Shown here one piece after another: positions 61,119 to 64,000 of a DNA stretch of 64,000 nucleotides. Under the pieces are notes generated by a model. The model was not told where the DNA came from. It worked only from the letters and a program-made list of their open reading frames with translations, and made no database searches. Positions within the stretch are counted from its first letter, which is position 1; every line of letters begins with the position of its first letter. Source of the stretch: a virus. The stretch lies in IMG/VR virus record IMGVR_UViG_3300034417_000014, positions 1 to 64,000 of that record; one strand, 5' to 3'. The translations under genes were made by a program, and so were the position numbers.

Positions 61119-64000
61119 TACAATCTCATGTTAGTGTTAGTTAAGTTCGAAACAATATCAATGTCCGAAACTGTTGCTGTAGAGATAAAAATCTCGTTGG
61201 GCTCCGATTTCACCTGGAACAAATTACCAAACTGCGATGTGCCATACGTTGGCACTAATACGACAGACGAAATAACTCCAGTCAACTGCTTATGTATGTA
61301 TGCTGCAAGCTCAGTAAAATAAAATGTTTCACCGAAGTCCCAGTTGTCAATTCCAAAGAATGAATCTATTGCTGAGATCACTTTAGATTTTATCTCATTG
61401 TCCGAAAACGTCGTAGTTGTTGTTTTAATAACTTTAAATCTTGCTTGTAATTCTGGTGCTGCTGATCTTCCAAACAGTACTCTAAAGGACGCAGAGTTAA
61501 ACACAATTTCATCTGACAGCATTTTATAATCATTGAACGTGTCATATGCTACGGATAACTCTTGTGTGGTCGGTTTAGGTGGAAACTCAGTTATAGGAAG
61601 ATTGCTATTTTTCCATGACAACACGCCGTTGTAGTATGCGTCTGTCAGCACAATCATATCCATGATGTTGCTAATACTTGGGTCTATTCTATTATCAATT
61701 GGCGCGTAGTGTCTCCACTTGAATGTAAACGGCTCAGTTTCAACATTTGTGTTCAACGTAAATGATCTTCCGTTTCTAACAAAGTGTTCTGAATCTGTAA
61801 CAAGCGACACTGGTGCTCCAGGTTGCAAGTTTATTATTTTATTAATCTCTGCACTGTCAATCGACATTATATTTATCGGAGAAAAATTCGTCATATTATT
61901 GACAATAATTTCATCACTAATAGGTTCCCGCTTTTCAATATACACAATCTTAGTTGCAATAATTGCCGCTTCAGCAGTTTGTGTCAAGTGAGTCGAAATC
62001 AAAGAGTTCACTGCATTAAGAAATGCAACTTGTGTTCCGTCTTTAATTAAGAATAGTTCGTTTGACAGTAAGTCAGAATATGTTAATCCTGTAAATGGAT
62101 CTATTCTAAAATCAGACCATTTAGATTGCCACAACAATCTAGTTTTGTTGTTGTCGCTGTCAATATAGTTAATTAAAAATATGATATCATCCTGAGACAC
62201 AAGTCTGTTAAATAATTCTGGCTCATCTGGAATACCATCCTTGTTAGTATCGGCTGGAATAACTTCAACCTTGCTTGGATCTAAATAACCATCTTCCTCA
62301 AACACAGGATTAAACAAATTTAAAATTGCTTTGCTGCCAAGAGGTGTAGCATTATCTGTATACTTCACAATAATTTTATCAGTTGCGGATACAGCGCCAA
62401 TGTCTGTAGCGGAAATAAATCCGTTATGGATAGGCAACGGAGCTCCGCTTGTACCAATGACTGTGTAAATTGATGCAGTTGCATTTGAATTAGATATCGA
62501 CCTATCAGCTAAAAATATTCCAGTTCCTACGCTGTAAGATATAGACATGTTACTGGCATTAACCCAATAACCGCCAGACTGAATCCACGTCTCAGTGTAG
62601 TTTGGAGATGCGTTACTATCAAGGATTTCAATTTCATCTACATCTGATTCAAGTGTTTGAACGTCGAAGTTTTCTTGGTTAGTATCAAAGAAGAATCTAA
62701 CTTCCTGAAGTGACTCAAACACATATCTAGAACCACGAGAAACAAAAGTGTATGCCACTTCTGTCGGATCAAAAGTTGCATCCACCAGCCAGCTATTTTC
62801 CGGAGTCGACAAATTAAAATAATCATTTGATGGTGTAGACACCAGCGACCACAAATCCAACTCCACATCGTATGCAATTCCGAAATTATTTCTTTTTATC
62901 ATTTCAGACGAAATGTTTGTTAGCTCAGCATCAGTAAATTCTTTTCTAAATGCTGGCATAATATCGTGTACTCGCCAACCTTTTGGTATTTCTACGCTAA
63001 ACGTAAACATCACGCCGTCAACAAGCGTACCTGTGTGTTGTGTAACTGAATCTACCACTGCCCATTGGAAGTCGCTTGATGAAGCTGGGTTAACAAATTT
63101 TACCATTGCACCTGGCTCAAAGAATCTGAAATATCCAAAATCCTTATCGTAAATAGGAGCATTAGACACAGGGTGGTTTCCAACTTGCGTGCCTGGCTGT
63201 GCCAAATAATTAAACTTGGCTCCAGAAGCACTGAGTATGTTGCCAGTATTATTCTTTGCTGCGTCTGGCTGCGGGCTCCAAGTGTAAGAGCCTAAAAATT
63301 CATACACATTAAATTGATTGTATGTTGAAGAATTAAGATCATACTCAGATGATTTTAATCTTTTATACTCATTTAAATAATCACTGTAAAAGAAATTGCT
63401 CAGCTGTGTGCCTTTTAAAAATGCAGTTAAGTCACTGGACGCAATGGAGTATTCTTCACCTGGGTTATTATTAAGGTAAGAAGTAATAGTTGGAACTCGA
63501 CCGTCTTTATATAACGCTCCGTCTTCTGCCAGCAATAACAAATTTTGATGGAAACCAGTTGGGTCGTTAATGTCAATATAGCGACTGTGCCCAGCATGTG
63601 TTCTGTTAATTGTCTTAATTTTTGCGATGCTGTTACCTTGCGACAGCGGGAACACGTTGTAGTCTTCGTTGTTCACCATTCGATTTTGTGTGTAATAAAC
63701 TTGTGGAGCTCTAACTTTAATCTCTTCGTTTGTTTCAGACGGAGAAGAATTGTTGATGGATTCTTGCAAGCTGCATGAGAATGTCATCACGTACTGCAAG
63801 TTATCTGCACCGTAATAAGGAATAATAACTTCTAAGTTTTGTGCATCTTCAGGACGCAACACATACGATGTCCCAGCAGATGTTCTTACCCATGTTCTGA
63901 ATAAGCCTGTTGGGATTTCACCAAAGTTGCCATCTGGAAACTCAATGTCGATTGCATCTCCAGTTTTTGTTATGACAGAATAAATCTTTCTAACATTTTT
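61118..64000 (-). CDS. baseplate wedge protein, T4 gp6-like (5' end outside window)
   Basis: The frame stays open to the right edge, encoding KNVRKIYSVITKTGDAIDIEF...GNFGEIPTGLFRTWVRTSAG before the GTG at 63862, so the real start is outside. APQVYYTQNRMVNNEDYNVFPL matches the T4 gp6/baseplate-J signature. The DIEFPDGNFGEIPTG stretch is also typical. gp6 forms the baseplate iris ring. Its stop overlaps the ATG of the giant protein (TAATG). Confidence 0.82.
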   Translation of the reverse strand, partial: KNVRKIYSVITKTGDAIDIEFPDGNFGEIPTGLFRTWVRTSAGTSYVLRPEDAQNLEVIIPYYGADNLQYVMTFSCSLQESINNSSPSETNEEIKVRAPQVYYTQNRMVNNEDYNVFPLSQGNSIAKIKTINRTHAGHSRYIDINDPTGFHQNLLLLAEDGALYKDGRVPTITSYLNNNPGEEYSIASSDLTAFLKGTQLSNFFYSDYLNEYKRLKSSEYDLNSSTYNQFNVYEFLGSYTWSPQPDAAKNNTGNILSASGAKFNYLAQPGTQVGNHPVSNAPIYDKDFGYFRFFEPGAMVKFVNPASSSDFQWAVVDSVTQHTGTLVDGVMFTFSVEIPKGWRVHDIMPAFRKEFTDAELTNISSEMIKRNNFGIAYDVELDLWSLVSTPSNDYFNLSTPENSWLVDATFDPTEVAYTFVSRGSRYVFESLQEVRFFFDTNQENFDVQTLESDVDEIEILDSNASPNYTETWIQSGGYWVNASNMSISYSVGTGIFLADRSISNSNATASIYTVIGTSGAPLPIHNGFISATDIGAVSATDKIIVKYTDNATPLGSKAILNLFNPVFEEDGYLDPSKVEVIPADTNKDGIPDEPELFNRLVSQDDIIFLINYIDSDNNKTRLLWQSKWSDFRIDPFTGLTYSDLLSNELFLIKDGTQVAFLNAVNSLISTHLTQTAEAAIIATKIVYIEKREPISDEIIVNNMTNFSPINIMSIDSAEINKIINLQPGAPVSLVTDSEHFVRNGRSFTLNTNVETEPFTFKWRHYAPIDNRIDPSISNIMDMIVLTDAYYNGVLSWKNSNLPITEFPPKPTTQELSVAYDTFNDYKMLSDEIVFNSASFRVLFGRSAAPELQARFKVIKTTTTTFSDNEIKSKVISAIDSFFGIDNWDFGETFYFTELAAYIHKQLTGVISSVVLVPTYGTSQFGNLFQVKSEPNEIFISTATVSDIDIVSNLTNTNMRL

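Overview
The window looks like a 64-kb piece of a large T4-like tailed phage (myovirus) of a Gram-negative bacterium. Evidence for this: a T4 gp6-like baseplate-wedge gene, tail fibres with dedicated assembly chaperones and an S74 self-cleaving chaperone domain, a secreted GH19 lysozyme/chitinase behind a T4-late-type TATAAATA box, phage tRNAs, an Sec-exported outer-membrane beta-barrel, and dense packing of very small genes. I cannot name the host or the closest phage from sequence alone.

Layout. (1) 0.1-4.2 kb, minus strand: an array of 14 overlapping small genes read from one promoter at 4.3 kb; all appear to be divergent paralogues. (2) 4.4-5.1 kb: exported GH19 muramidase/chitinase. (3) 5.1-6.65 kb: gene-free, rich in TATATAG and other repeats. 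(4) 6.7-38.0 kb, plus strand: an accessory/early region of about 85 short genes in about 55 transcription units, most with a private sigma70-like promoter, a conserved 5' leader and often only one gene. It holds an AAA+ ATPase, a SprT-like protease, a GNAT acetyltransferase, a TraR/DksA-like zinc protein, a (p)ppGpp-hydrolase-like HD protein, a lytic transglycosylase, a phage-encoded outer-membrane barrel, a lipoprotein, many membrane micro-proteins, three tRNAs and two candidate non-coding RNAs. (5) 38.5-42.3 kb, plus strand: a second array of 14 overlapping genes whose C-terminal signature matches the first array, 34 kb away. (6) 42.4-64 kb, minus strand: late virion genes: three paralogous tail fibres, two fibre-assembly proteins, a 208-aa and a 45-aa protein, a giant 3766-aa structural protein, and a gp6-like baseplate gene running off the right edge.

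How it works together. The right third builds the baseplate and distal tail. The middle looks like a host-takeover toolbox built from repeated promoter-leader cassettes. Three promoter architectures recur. Class A has TTGACN and a conserved spacer with two TTCCAC half-sites. Class B has TAGACA/TTGACA and a spacer that is an inverted repeat whose sequence varies between copies while pairing is kept. Class C has a TTGC-type -35 box embedded in the 3' arm of a hairpin. The least explained elements are the covarying class B spacers, the class C hairpin-promoter fusions, the two-array paralogue family, the structured RNA candidate at 15.9-16.2 kb, and dispersed 31-bp CTRCAGAAA repeats.
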